A DNA stretch of 64,000 nt from Halobacterium sp. R2-5 (GTDB taxonomy: Archaea; Halobacteriota; Halobacteria; Halobacteriales; Halobacteriaceae), in assembly GCF_011734195.1 (NCBI RefSeq), contig NZ_JAANTH010000001.1:930001-994000 (forward strand). Reading direction: 5' to 3'. Below, in pieces: positions 34,941 through 43,202 of the stretch; the stretch's first letter is position 1; each line of letters starts with the position of its first letter. Below the pieces are notes generated by a model. The model had not been told where the DNA came from. It was given only the letters and a program-made list of their open reading frames with translations, and did no database searches. Made by a program: the position numbers and the translations under genes.

Positions 34941-35203
34941 ACCGCGAGGTCGCCGGCGCGCTTGACGACTTCGATGTCCTCGGCGTCCGCGGTTTCGACG
35001 TCGAGCCAGTGCGGGACGAAGTTGCGCTTCTCGTAGTCCTCGAATTCGTCCTCGTCGCCGATGACACACCACAGCTGCACCTCGTCGGGGCCGTGCCAGT
35101 CGCCGTTCCGGGTCACCTGGAAGAGGTGTTTCTCCTCGCCGTCGTACTCGATGATGCCGTCGCGGCGCACGCCGGGGTCCCCGTGGATGATGAGGCGCTT
35201 CAT
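34937..35203 (-). CDS. Small conserved haloarchaeal protein (HAH_0734-like)
   Basis: 88 residues: MKRLIIHGDPGVRRDG, then EEKHLFQVTRNGDWHGPDEVQLWCVIGDEDEFEDY and an FVPHWLDVETADAEDI tail. It matches the small family typified by HAH_0734 found across haloarchaea. No catalytic motif is visible. The inner ATG is preferred because upstream sequence is Arg-rich shadow. Convergent overlap with the DUF2298 gene. Confidence 0.75.
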   Translation of the reverse strand: MKRLIIHGDPGVRRDGIIEYDGEEKHLFQVTRNGDWHGPDEVQLWCVIGDEDEFEDYEKRNFVPHWLDVETADAEDIEVVKRAGDLAV

Positions 35204-35378
35204 GGCTGCGGGTTCGGAGAGTAGCGGATTAAACGCTTCGAAGCGGGGCGTCGCGACGGCTCTCCCGAAGCCGGCGTCGACATCGTTCGTCGCCGTGTGC
35301 CTCACCGTTCGCCGACCGGACGCGTCGTCCGGGAGTCCCCGCTTATACGTATCCCCGCCGAACGAGGAACGCGTAGCC

Positions 35379-35483
35379 GTGACACCCACGCACCACCACG
35401 CCGGCGCGCCACCGTCGAATCCCGGTATCGGACCGACGGCGACCCGTCCGACCAGCGGCGGCTCGCTCCGGGGGTCTTCGTGA
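35379..35483 (+). CDS. Putative 34-residue leader ORF coupled to the metallo-beta-lactamase gene
   Basis: The ORF from GTG 35379 encodes MTPTHHHAGAPPSNPGI... and stops with TGA overlapping the metallo-beta-lactamase GTG start (GTGA). A CTTATACGT sequence at 35342-35350 is about 30 bp upstream of this GTG, so a leaderless transcript would begin here. The true downstream start would then be reached by reinitiation. The alternative is a non-coding leader of about 100 nt. The peptide has no recognised motif beyond an HHH cluster. Confidence 0.35.
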   Translation: MTPTHHHAGAPPSNPGIGPTATRPTSGGSLRGSS

Positions 35484-36133
35484 CCGACGGTATTCGGGAG
35501 GTTGCGCCGGACGTCTACGACCTCACGCTCGAACGCGGCGACGCGCGCTATCGGGCGTTCCTCGTCGACGGCGCGACGCCGACGCTCGTGGACTGCGGGT
35601 TCGACCGGACGACGGACGCGCTGTTCGACTCCCTCGACGCCCTCGGTGTGGCACCGGACCGGCTAGTCGTCACGCACGCCCACCCGGATCACAGCGGCGG
35701 CGTCGACGCCGTCGTCGACCGCTTCGGCCTGGAGACGTACCTGCCGGCGGAGTCCACGCACGACTTCGAGAACGAGCCCGACCGGCGGTACGGCCACGGT
35801 GACAGCGTCGGTCCGTTCGAGGCGGTGCACGTCCCGGGTCACACGTGCGACAACTACGCGCTCGTCGACGAGTCGAGAGCGGTCGCGATTCTGGGCGACG
35901 CCGCCATCGGCGCCGATTGGCGGGGCCTCCCCGCGGGCTACTTCGTGCTCGTGGAGGGTATCTACTCGAACGACCTGCGCGCCGCCGAACGCAACCTCGA
36001 ACGGCTGCAAGCGTACGACTTCGACGTCGGACTCGTCTTCCACGGAAGTCACGTCCACGAGGACGCGCGCGAGAAGCTCGACGCGTTCGTCGACTTCCCC
36101 GGAAAGCCCGAGCGCTGGCCCGACGAGGAGTGA
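35480..36133 (+). CDS. Metallo-beta-lactamase fold hydrolase
   Basis: 217 residues starting at GTG. The zinc-binding HxHxDH is complete (THAHPDHSGG), followed by VHVPGHTCDNYALVD, the ILGDAAIG aspartate and a final FHGSHVHE histidine. It belongs to the glyoxalase II-like group and may act on thioesters or another ester. TATA-like CTTATACG is about 130 nt upstream, so a leader (possibly carrying the short ORF) would precede it. Substrate unknown. Confidence 0.85.
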   Translation: MTDGIREVAPDVYDLTLERGDARYRAFLVDGATPTLVDCGFDRTTDALFDSLDALGVAPDRLVVTHAHPDHSGGVDAVVDRFGLETYLPAESTHDFENEPDRRYGHGDSVGPFEAVHVPGHTCDNYALVDESRAVAILGDAAIGADWRGLPAGYFVLVEGIYSNDLRAAERNLERLQAYDFDVGLVFHGSHVHEDAREKLDAFVDFPGKPERWPDEE

Positions 36134-36435
36134 CCGCCGGAGATAGCGCTGCCGTCTGTCACCCGCTCGCGTCGAGGGCTGCGCCGAGCCAGCACGCCGG
36201 CGAGCGGGGCGACGACGGCGAACGTCCGGACGTGTGCGGCGAGCAGCCCGGCGACGAGCGTGAGTGTGACAGCCAGCGCAACTGCGTAGAGGGCGAGTGT
36301 GCGACGCCGGATCACAGCGGCTCGTCGTCGACGGCCGCCAAAAACCTGTACGCGGGATGGGATGTCCCGTCCGCGAAACCAAACGGATTTTAAGCGACCG
36401 CGTGTAAGCGAGAGACAACAGAGCTGATTTAGCCT
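36134..36435. other. Gap of about 300 bp between the hydrolase gene and the ribosomal operon
   Basis: A minus-strand frame (GTG 36315 to 36049) would encode a small protein with two hydrophobic helices (LALYAVALAVTLTLVAGLLA and FAVVAPLAGVLA), but its C-terminal third overlaps the hydrolase gene antisense and looks like shadow. I rate it below 0.3 as a gene. The last 60 bp hold the promoter of rpl44e. Confidence 0.4.
36388..36393 (+). promoter_or_regulatory. TATA box of the rpl44e operon
   Basis: TTTTAA occurs 43 bp before the rpl44e ATG, preceded by CGAAACCAAACGG as a possible B-recognition element. A start about 27 bp downstream would leave a leader of roughly 20 nt. TGATTTAGCC just before the ATG is AT-rich but closer than expected. 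Confidence 0.5.
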
Positions 36436-36717
36436 ATGGAGATGCCACGCCGATTCAACAGCTACTGCCCGCACTGTGACGAACACAACCAGATCGAGGT
36501 CGAGAAGGTCCGCACCGGCCGCTCGTCCGGCATGAAGTGGGACGCTCGCCGCACGAAGCGCGCGAACGGCACCATCGGGAACCACGGCCGCTTCTCGAAG
36601 GTCCCGGTCGGCAACAAGCCGACGAAGAAGACGGACCTCAAGTACCGCTGCAACGAGTGCGGTAACGCCCACCTCCGCGAGGGATGGCGCACCGGCCGTC
36701 TCACCCTTCAGGACTAA
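36436..36717 (+). CDS. rpl44e: 50S ribosomal protein L44e
   Basis: 93 residues. [14 protein letters not shown] opens the protein as in haloarchaeal L44e; the second zinc pair is [18 protein letters not shown]. Two CxxC pairs bind zinc. First gene of the conserved archaeal operon rpl44e-rps27e-aIF2alpha-nop10-PAC2. rps27e starts 2 bp downstream. Confidence 0.97.
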   Translation: MEMPRRFNSYCPHCDEHNQIEVEKVRTGRSSGMKWDARRTKRANGTIGNHGRFSKVPVGNKPTKKTDLKYRCNECGNAHLREGWRTGRLTLQD

Positions 36718-36719
36718 CG

Positions 36720-36893
36720 ATGGCGGGAGGATTCTTCAAGGTCGAGTGTCCGGACTGCGAGAACGAACAGGTCGTCTTCGGGAAGGCCTCCTCGGAGGTC
36801 GCCTGCGCCGTCTGCGGAACGACGCTCGCGCGTCCGACCGGCGGTGAGGCGGAGTTCACGGGCGAGGTCGTCGAGACCGTCGAGGCGAGATGA
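36720..36893 (+). CDS. rps27e: 30S ribosomal protein S27e
   Basis: 57 residues. CPDCEN and CAVCGT give the C4 zinc finger of S27e. The start [11 protein letters not shown] follows the rpl44e stop by 2 bp, and its stop overlaps the aIF2 alpha ATG by 4 bp. The longer frame upstream was rejected. Confidence 0.96.
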   Translation: MAGGFFKVECPDCENEQVVFGKASSEVACAVCGTTLARPTGGEAEFTGEVVETVEAR

Positions 36894-37690
36894 AGTACGT
36901 CGGCTGGCCCGAGGAGGGCGAACTCGTCGTCGGCAAGGTCGACGACATCGAGGACTTCGGCGTGTTCGTCGACCTCGAAGAGTACGAGGACAAGCGCGGC
37001 CTCGTGCACGTCAGCGAAGTGGCCAGCGGCTGGATCAAGAACGTTCGCGACCACGTCAACGAGGACCAGACCGTCGTCGCGAAGGTGCTGGACGTCGACG
37101 AGTCCGCCCAGCAGATCGACCTCTCGCTGAAGGACGTCAACGACCACCAGCGCTCGGACGCGATTCAGGACTGGAAGAACGAGCAGAAGGCCGACAAGTG
37201 GCTGACGCTGGCGTTCGGCGAGGACATGGCCGACGACCAGTTCCGCCGCATCGCCAACGAGCTGCTCTCGGAGTTCGGCACCCTCTACGAGGGGTTCGAG
37301 CAGGCGGCGATTCACGGGTACGAGGCCCTCGAATCGACGGACCTCGACGACGACGAGCAGGAAGCCATCGTCGAGACGGCCCGCGACAACGTCTCCGTGC
37401 CGTACGTCACCGTCACGGGGTACGTGACGCTGACGTCGCCCGATTCGGACGGCGTCGACGACGTGAAGGAGGCGCTACAGGCCGCCGAGGGCAACGGCGA
37501 GGTGCCCGACGAGGCCGACCTCGACGTGACGTACGTCGGCGCGCCCGAGTACCGGATTCGGGTGCAGGCGCCGAACTACAAGACCGCCGAGGACCAGCTT
37601 GAGGCCGCCGGCGCCCGCGCGGTCGAGGAGATCGACGCGCAGGGCGGCGACGGGAACTTCCACCGCGAGCGCCAGCTCGACGAGGAATGA
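36890..37690 (+). CDS. eif2a: Translation initiation factor aIF2 alpha subunit
   Basis: 266 residues. The S1 domain [30 protein letters not shown] (residues 14-43) is canonical; the central helical and C-terminal alpha/beta parts ([24 protein letters not shown]) complete the archaeal factor. The complex delivers initiator tRNA, encoded about 4.4 kb upstream. Overlap of 4 bp on each side fixes the operon. Confidence 0.97.
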   Translation: MKYVGWPEEGELVVGKVDDIEDFGVFVDLEEYEDKRGLVHVSEVASGWIKNVRDHVNEDQTVVAKVLDVDESAQQIDLSLKDVNDHQRSDAIQDWKNEQKADKWLTLAFGEDMADDQFRRIANELLSEFGTLYEGFEQAAIHGYEALESTDLDDDEQEAIVETARDNVSVPYVTVTGYVTLTSPDSDGVDDVKEALQAAEGNGEVPDEADLDVTYVGAPEYRIRVQAPNYKTAEDQLEAAGARAVEEIDAQGGDGNFHRERQLDEE

Positions 37691-37869
37691 AGTCAGACAT
37701 CCGGGTGTGTTCGGCGTGGCGCGAGCGCCACGACCGCCCGGTGTACACGCTTTCTGCGGAGTGTCCCGACTGCGGAGCCGACGCCGTCAACAGCGCGCCG
37801 GCGCCGTTCGACCCCGAGGACCCCCACGGGCGGTACCGACGCGCTCTTAAGGAGCGCAGCCGCCCCTAG
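37687..37869 (+). CDS. nop10: Ribosome biogenesis protein Nop10
   Basis: 60 residues: [16 protein letters not shown] zinc motif, and [15 protein letters not shown], which is invariant in Nop10. It is a core protein of H/ACA pseudouridylation RNPs. It follows the aIF2 alpha gene by a 4-bp overlap. Confidence 0.96.
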   Translation: MKSDIRVCSAWRERHDRPVYTLSAECPDCGADAVNSAPAPFDPEDPHGRYRRALKERSRP

Positions 37870-37873
37870 GGTT

Positions 37874-38629
37874 ATGGACGAAATCGACATCGCGTGGGAG
37901 TCAGAGCCGGAGCTGGACGACCCCGTGTTCGTCGAGGGTCTGCCCGGCGTCGGGCACGTCGGGAAGCTCGTCGCCGAGCACGTCGTCGAGGAGGCCGACA
38001 GCGAACTCGTCGCGCGCGTGCACAGCGAGCACTTCCCGCCGCAGGTCACCGTGGGCGACGACAGCGTCGCGGCGCTCGCGCACGCCGAGATTCACGCCGT
38101 CGACACGGAGGGCCGGGACCTGCTCGTGCTCACCGGGAACCACCAGGCCCAGGACAACGTCGGCCACTACCGCGTCAGCGAGGCGTTCCTCGACGTCGCG
38201 GAGGACTTCGGCGCGAGCGAGCTGTACGCACTCGGCGGCGTTCCCACGGGGGAGCTCGTCGAGGAACACGACGTCATCGGCGCCGTCTCCGAGGACGACC
38301 TCAAGGACCGCCTCGAAGAAGCGGGCGTGGAGTTCCGCAGCGAGGAGCCCGCGGGCGGCATCGTCGGCTCCAGCGGCCTCCTGCTCGGCCTCGGCGGCCG
38401 CCGCGGGTTCGACGCGGCGTGCCTGATGGGCGAGACGTCGGGCTACCTCGTCGACCCGAAGGCCGCGAAGGCCGTGCTCGCCGTCCTGGAGGACCTGCTC
38501 GGCTTCGACCTCGACGAGGAGGCCCTCGACGACCGCGCCGACGAGATGGAGGAGGTCGTCAGCCGCCTCCGCGAGATGGAGGAGAGCCCGAGCCCCGGCG
38601 GCGAGGAAGACCTCCGGTACATCGGCTGA
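37874..38629 (+). CDS. PAC2-family proteasome assembly chaperone-like protein
   Basis: 251 residues. VFVEGLPGVGHVGKLVAEHVVEE and LYALGGVPTG are typical of the archaeal PAC2 family (PbaB-like). A long acidic coiled C-terminus (DDRADEMEEVVSRLREMEE) follows. The position after nop10 is conserved in archaea. Assumed to help assemble the proteasome or another complex. Confidence 0.9.
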   Translation: MDEIDIAWESEPELDDPVFVEGLPGVGHVGKLVAEHVVEEADSELVARVHSEHFPPQVTVGDDSVAALAHAEIHAVDTEGRDLLVLTGNHQAQDNVGHYRVSEAFLDVAEDFGASELYALGGVPTGELVEEHDVIGAVSEDDLKDRLEEAGVEFRSEEPAGGIVGSSGLLLGLGGRRGFDAACLMGETSGYLVDPKAAKAVLAVLEDLLGFDLDEEALDDRADEMEEVVSRLREMEESPSPGGEEDLRYIG

Positions 38630-38914
38630 CGCGCCGCAGTCGGAGTTGGTGACGGGGGCGGTGCCGTGTCACCTGTAGTGACTCGGAGTCCTGACGGCCG
38701 CCAGTCAGAAATGCTCGCCTTCTATCGGCGGTGAATTGGGAATGTGTGGCCTGTACGCCGCAGTCACGCAATCGCCTCGCTCCTTGTGTTACCGGGAGCG
38801 CCGCCCGAAAGTGTGGGTTTGATTAGGTTACTCGCAGTCGCGTTTCCGTCGGCGTCCCGCCTGCCGAATTTTAGGACGAATAACATTTTTGCCGGGGGTC
38901 GACGTTCTAGCGGG

Positions 38915-39733
38915 ATGTCCCGAAACCACGACGAACCCACTGGCGACGCGGACCGGACGCTCGGAGACTGGACACGTCGAACAGTACTCAAACTCACCGG
39001 CGGCGGCGTCGCGCTCGGCGCGTTCGCCGGCGGCAACGCCCTCGCCCAGCAAGACGACGGCGAGGGAGACGGTGGCGGTTCGAGCAGCGGCGAAGAGAGT
39101 CAAGAGGACGGAACCGACGACAGCGCGCTCGTCGACGACCTCGTCGACCCGACGTGGGGGTACCCGCTCGCGGCCGACGAAACCGACAGCGTCGGTGTCG
39201 AGTACGTCGTCGAGATGGTCACCGAAGAGGGGGACGGCGCGCACGAGAACTTCCCGGCCGACCCGTCGAGCGGCGACTCGGCCCCGTTTGAGTTCTACTT
39301 CGACCCCGTCGGCGTCCGACTCGACCCGGGGACGGTCGTCAAGTTCGTCTCGACGGCGGGCGAGCACACCGCGACGGCGTTCCACGAGAAGTACACCAAC
39401 CCCGTGTTGTCGGTCCCGACGCGGATTCCCGACGACGTCCCCGGGTTCACGTCTCCGCCAATCGTGGGCGGCGAAGCGTGGCTCTACCAGTTCGAGACGA
39501 GGGGCGTCTACGACGTCCTCTGTCTCCCGCACCTCGGACTGGGGATGGTGATGCGGGCCGTCGTCTTCGACCCCGAGGAGGACGACGCCGAGGACGACGC
39601 GTTCGCCGCGCCGGACGCCGGGGACCTCCCGCCGAACGTCCAGCAGGTGTTCGACGCGCCCGAACTCGATCCGGCGAACATCGTGGACGAGGGGTCGGTC
39701 GCGTGGGCGGACCTCACGCTGGGGGGCGAGTAG
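38915..39733 (+). CDS. Tat-exported cupredoxin (halocyanin-like, third copy)
   Basis: 272 residues, start at ATG after CTAGCGGG. Tat motif TRRTVLK is at 20-26, then a signal hydrophobic core, an acidic Gly/Ser linker, and a cupredoxin domain with ligands His151, Cys203, His206 and Met211 (CLPHLGLGM). Unlike the other two it has no C-terminal helix and has an additional 60 residues between the first His and the Cys, so it is a different type, perhaps soluble. Sequence ATTTTAGGACGAATAAC at about 38870 is a likely promoter. Confidence 0.85.
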   Translation: MSRNHDEPTGDADRTLGDWTRRTVLKLTGGGVALGAFAGGNALAQQDDGEGDGGGSSSGEESQEDGTDDSALVDDLVDPTWGYPLAADETDSVGVEYVVEMVTEEGDGAHENFPADPSSGDSAPFEFYFDPVGVRLDPGTVVKFVSTAGEHTATAFHEKYTNPVLSVPTRIPDDVPGFTSPPIVGGEAWLYQFETRGVYDVLCLPHLGLGMVMRAVVFDPEEDDAEDDAFAAPDAGDLPPNVQQVFDAPELDPANIVDEGSVAWADLTLGGE

Positions 39734-39794
39734 CCGCCCCGGTGTCGGTCCGCTGACCGCTGGACCTAACCCCGAGTAGCGCGGACTCCGTGGC

Positions 39795-40490
39795 GTGAGC
39801 GACACTCCGTCGTGGCTGACGTTCGGCGAGCGCGCCGCGTACCTGCCGGAGGCGGACGCGCTCGTGCTCGCGGACGTCCACGTCGGCCGGGACGCCGCTT
39901 CACAGGTCGAGCTCCCGCTGGGGGAGCGCGCGGACCTCCTCGAACGGCTCGACGCCCTCCTCGCCCAGTTCGAGCCGTCGACGGTCGCCGTCGCGGGCGA
40001 CCTCCTGCACGTCCGCGGGAGCGTTCCGGACGGCGTCCAGGAGACAGTGGAGGCAATCGAGGCGGCCGTGGCCGACGCGGGCGCCGACCTCCGCGTCGTG
40101 CGCGGGAACCACGACACGATGGCAGACGCGGTCGGCGTCGACGCCGAGGAGTGCGCCGAACTCGCGGACGGCACGGTCGTCTGGCACGGCCACGACGACC
40201 CGCCCGTGGACGGCGCGCGCTACGTCGTGGGCCACGAGCACCCCGCGGTCGAAATCGAGGGCACCCGCCACCCGTGTTTCCTCTACGGCCCGCGCCAGCA
40301 CGAGGGCCGCGACGTGGTCGTGCTGCCCGCGTTCACGCGGCTCGCGGCGGGCACGCTCGTGAACGGCCTGGAGCGCAACGACTCGCTGTCCTCGATGCTC
40401 GCGGACCCGGACGGCTTCCGGCCCGTGGTCGTCAGCGAGGGGGAGACGCTGGCGTTCCCCGCGCTCGGCGAGCTCCGCGGCCTACTGTAG
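39795..40490 (+). CDS. Calcineurin-like metallophosphoesterase
   Basis: 231 residues from a GTG start. All metal ligands are visible: LADVHVG (Asp27, His29), VAGDLLH, RGNHDT, VVWHGHDD and VGHEHPAVE. The arrangement is the archaeal phosphoesterase of the YfcE/SbcD-like type. In archaea such proteins are often called DNA-repair-associated phosphoesterases. The stop overlaps that of the convergent flavoprotein by 9 bp. Confidence 0.88.
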   Translation: MSDTPSWLTFGERAAYLPEADALVLADVHVGRDAASQVELPLGERADLLERLDALLAQFEPSTVAVAGDLLHVRGSVPDGVQETVEAIEAAVADAGADLRVVRGNHDTMADAVGVDAEECAELADGTVVWHGHDDPPVDGARYVVGHEHPAVEIEGTRHPCFLYGPRQHEGRDVVVLPAFTRLAAGTLVNGLERNDSLSSMLADPDGFRPVVVSEGETLAFPALGELRGLL

Positions 40491-41774
40491 GTCCGCGGCG
40501 ACCGCGTCCGCCGCCGCTTTGCCGCTCTCCAGCGCGCCGTTGATGGAGGAGTCGTGGGTGTAGTCGCCGGCGAGGTAGACGGCGCCGTCCGGGTCGCGGA
40601 CGTCCGGCAGGCGCTCGTGGACGCCCGGCGGCTGGGCGAACTGCGCGAACGAGAGGCGGTCAGTACGGAGCAACTCGAAGTCCCCGAGCGACGCGGCCGG
40701 GTACCACGCCGCGAGCGCCTCCCGCGTTCGCGTCTGGAGGTCGCCGTCGGACTCCGGACGCACGTCGTCGCCGGCGCTCTCGTGGCCGACCGTGGTCGCG
40801 GCGACGAGCGCACGGCCCTCGGGCGCGTACTCGGGCGCGACGCCGGATAGCGGCGCGACCGTCGTCGGCACCTCCCCGCCCGCGTTCAGGTGGATGCGGT
40901 CGCTGTCCGCGAGCGGGTGGCCCGCCGGCACCGCGAAGTACTGGGTGACGCAGCCGCGGCCCTCGGTCGGAACCGCCTCGACGTCCGTGAGCTCCCGGCT
41001 CGACTTCGGGTCGGCGGCGACCACGACGGCGCCAGCCTCGACCGTCTCGCCGGGAATCTGCACCGACACGGAGCCGTCCCCGGGCTCGACGCGTTCGACT
41101 GGCGTCTCGGTGACGACGCGCGCGTCCTGCCGGACCGCGCGGTCGGCGAGCTGGCGCGTGATAGTTCCCATCCCGTCGGCGGGGACGACGGTCTTCCCCT
41201 CGGAGAGCATCTTGAACGTGAACTCGAAGACGCGCTTGGAGGTGTCGAGTCCGGTGTCGAGCGTGATGCCGCCGTAGAACGGGCGGACGAATCGCTCGAC
41301 GTAGCGCTCGGAGAACCCGCGCGCGTACAGGTGCTGCTCGATAGTCGCATCCGGTTCGGCGAAGATCTCGTCGACGGACTTCGCCTTGAGGTCCGCGCGC
41401 AGGCGGAGCGTGCGGAGCTTGTCCGTCGTCGAGACCTCCGTGTTGAGCACGGACTCCGCGAGCGCGGTCGGCTCTCGCAGCGGGTCCGCGAGCACGGAGC
41501 GCCGGTCGCCGCGACAGATCGTCGCGCCCGGGGAGAACGCCCGCAGGTCGAGCGCGTCGAAGTCGAGTTCGCGCTTCGCCGCGGGGTAGGCCGTGAACAG
41601 CACCTGGAACCCGCGGTCGAAGACGTAGCCGTCGCTGCGCCGCGAGCGCACGCGCCCGCCGACGTCCTCGCGCCGCTCGAACAGCGTCACGTCGAAACCC
41701 TCGGCGGCGAGCCTCCGCCCAGCTGTGAGGCCCGCGAGCCCGCCGCCGACGACCACCACCCGGGAGTCGGTCAT
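40482..41774 (-). CDS. FAD-dependent amine oxidase/phytoene dehydrogenase-like protein
   Basis: 430 residues. VVVGGGLAGLTAGRRLAAEGFDVTLFERREDVGGRVRS is the FAD motif with the downstream GGR. The C-terminal FAD strand YLAGDYTHDSSINGALESGKAAADA is present. Related to protoporphyrinogen oxidase and carotenoid desaturases; the substrate is not determinable. Start ATG chosen at MTDSRVVVVGGG. Divergent from threonine synthase, 89 bp apart. Confidence 0.83.
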   Translation of the reverse strand: MTDSRVVVVGGGLAGLTAGRRLAAEGFDVTLFERREDVGGRVRSRRSDGYVFDRGFQVLFTAYPAAKRELDFDALDLRAFSPGATICRGDRRSVLADPLREPTALAESVLNTEVSTTDKLRTLRLRADLKAKSVDEIFAEPDATIEQHLYARGFSERYVERFVRPFYGGITLDTGLDTSKRVFEFTFKMLSEGKTVVPADGMGTITRQLADRAVRQDARVVTETPVERVEPGDGSVSVQIPGETVEAGAVVVAADPKSSRELTDVEAVPTEGRGCVTQYFAVPAGHPLADSDRIHLNAGGEVPTTVAPLSGVAPEYAPEGRALVAATTVGHESAGDDVRPESDGDLQTRTREALAAWYPAASLGDFELLRTDRLSFAQFAQPPGVHERLPDVRDPDGAVYLAGDYTHDSSINGALESGKAAADAVAADLQ

Positions 41775-41863
41775 GTGCGGGAGTTCGCCCGCGGCCGCCA
41801 AGAAACGATGGGCTCCAGTCTGGAAGGGACAGGGCTTTTCTCGCCCCCCGCGAAGGCCCACGC

Positions 41864-43057
41864 ATGGAGACGACGCCGGCCTTCGAGGGGCTTCGGTGCG
41901 TAGACTGCGAGGAGACGTTCGACCCGGAGGAAGCGACCCACCGCTGTCCGGACTGCGGCGGTATCCTCGATCCGACGTACGACTACGATAGCCTCGACGT
42001 CACCCGGGAGACGTTCGAGTCGCGGCCCTTCGACTCGATGTGGCGCTACGAGGAGCTGCTGCCGTTCGCGCGGGACTCGGCCGTGTCGATGGGCGAGGGC
42101 GCGACCGCGCTCGTCGAGTGCCCGACGCTGGCCGACGAGATGGGCGTCGGCGCGGTCTACCTCAAGGACGAGGGACGCAACCCGACGGGGACGTTCAAGG
42201 ACCGCGGGCAGACGGTCGCGATGACCGCAGCCGCCCAGCACGGCGCCAGCGACGTTGCGCTCGCGTCCGCGGGCAACGCCGGGCAGTCGGCGGCCGCGTA
42301 CGCGGGCCGCGCGGGCATCGACTCTCACGTCTTCCTGCCGTCCCGCGCGGGGTTCACGAACAAGGCGATGGTGAACGTCCACGGCGGCGACATGACGGTC
42401 GTCGAGGGCCGCATCGGCGACGCGGGCGCCGCCTACGACGACGCGATGGACGAGCACGACGACTGGTACTCGGTGAAGACGTTCGTGACGCCGTACCGCC
42501 ACGAGGGCAAGAAGACGATGTACTACGAGACGGTCGAACAGCTCGACTGGGAGGTCCCGGACCACGTCGTCTACCCGACCGGCGGCGGCGTCGGCCTCGT
42601 CGGGATGCACAAGGCCGCCGAGGAGCTCCGCGACCTCGGGCTGACCGACGAGACTCCCGCGATGTACGCCGCGCAGGCGGAGGGCTGCGCGCCGATCGTC
42701 CGCGCGTTCCAGGAGGGCCGGGACGTCCACGAGCCGTGGGACACGCCGGACACTATCTGTGGCGGCATCGAGATTCCCGACCCGGGCGCGAGCCCGTGGA
42801 TTCTGGACGCGCTCCGCGAGAGCGACGGCGGCGCGGTCGCGACCAGCGACGAGGAGATTCTGGACGCCGCGACGACGGTCGCGGCTCACGAGGGCCTGGA
42901 GATGGGCGCGACGTGCGCGGCCGCGGCCTCGGGCGCGTCCGCGCTCGCCGACGACGGCGCGTTCGGCGAGGACGACACCGTCGTCCTGCTGAACACGGGC
43001 ACCGCGAACAAGGACGCCGACGTGCTCCGCTCGCACCTCATGAGCAAGGGCATCTGA
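41864..43057 (+). CDS. thrC: Threonine synthase
   Basis: 397 residues. An N-terminal zinc ribbon (RCVDCEE ... CPDCGG) precedes the PLP domain. Lys112 in NPTGTFKDRG binds PLP, SAGNAGQSAAAYAGRAG is the substrate loop, and YPTGGGVGLVGMHKA is the PLP phosphate loop. Converts O-phosphohomoserine to threonine. Its ATG is divergent from the flavoprotein gene. Confidence 0.93.
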   Translation: METTPAFEGLRCVDCEETFDPEEATHRCPDCGGILDPTYDYDSLDVTRETFESRPFDSMWRYEELLPFARDSAVSMGEGATALVECPTLADEMGVGAVYLKDEGRNPTGTFKDRGQTVAMTAAAQHGASDVALASAGNAGQSAAAYAGRAGIDSHVFLPSRAGFTNKAMVNVHGGDMTVVEGRIGDAGAAYDDAMDEHDDWYSVKTFVTPYRHEGKKTMYYETVEQLDWEVPDHVVYPTGGGVGLVGMHKAAEELRDLGLTDETPAMYAAQAEGCAPIVRAFQEGRDVHEPWDTPDTICGGIEIPDPGASPWILDALRESDGGAVATSDEEILDAATTVAAHEGLEMGATCAAAASGASALADDGAFGEDDTVVLLNTGTANKDADVLRSHLMSKGI

Positions 43058-43202
43058 GGGCGACCGGGCGCTCGGACGAGCGACGAACCGACGTCGGAGC
43101 GGTGCGCTCCGCGTGACGGGAAGCGTTTCTCTCGGGTGACTGCACTAACGGGCACGGTGTCCCGACAGCCTCTCGTAAAACGGTCGGCGTGACCGCGAGC
43201 GG

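Noticed and set aside
36049-36315. Minus-strand frame with two hydrophobic helices
   Set aside because: Its C-terminal third lies antisense to the metallo-hydrolase gene and resembles shadow; evidence is too weak for a gene call.
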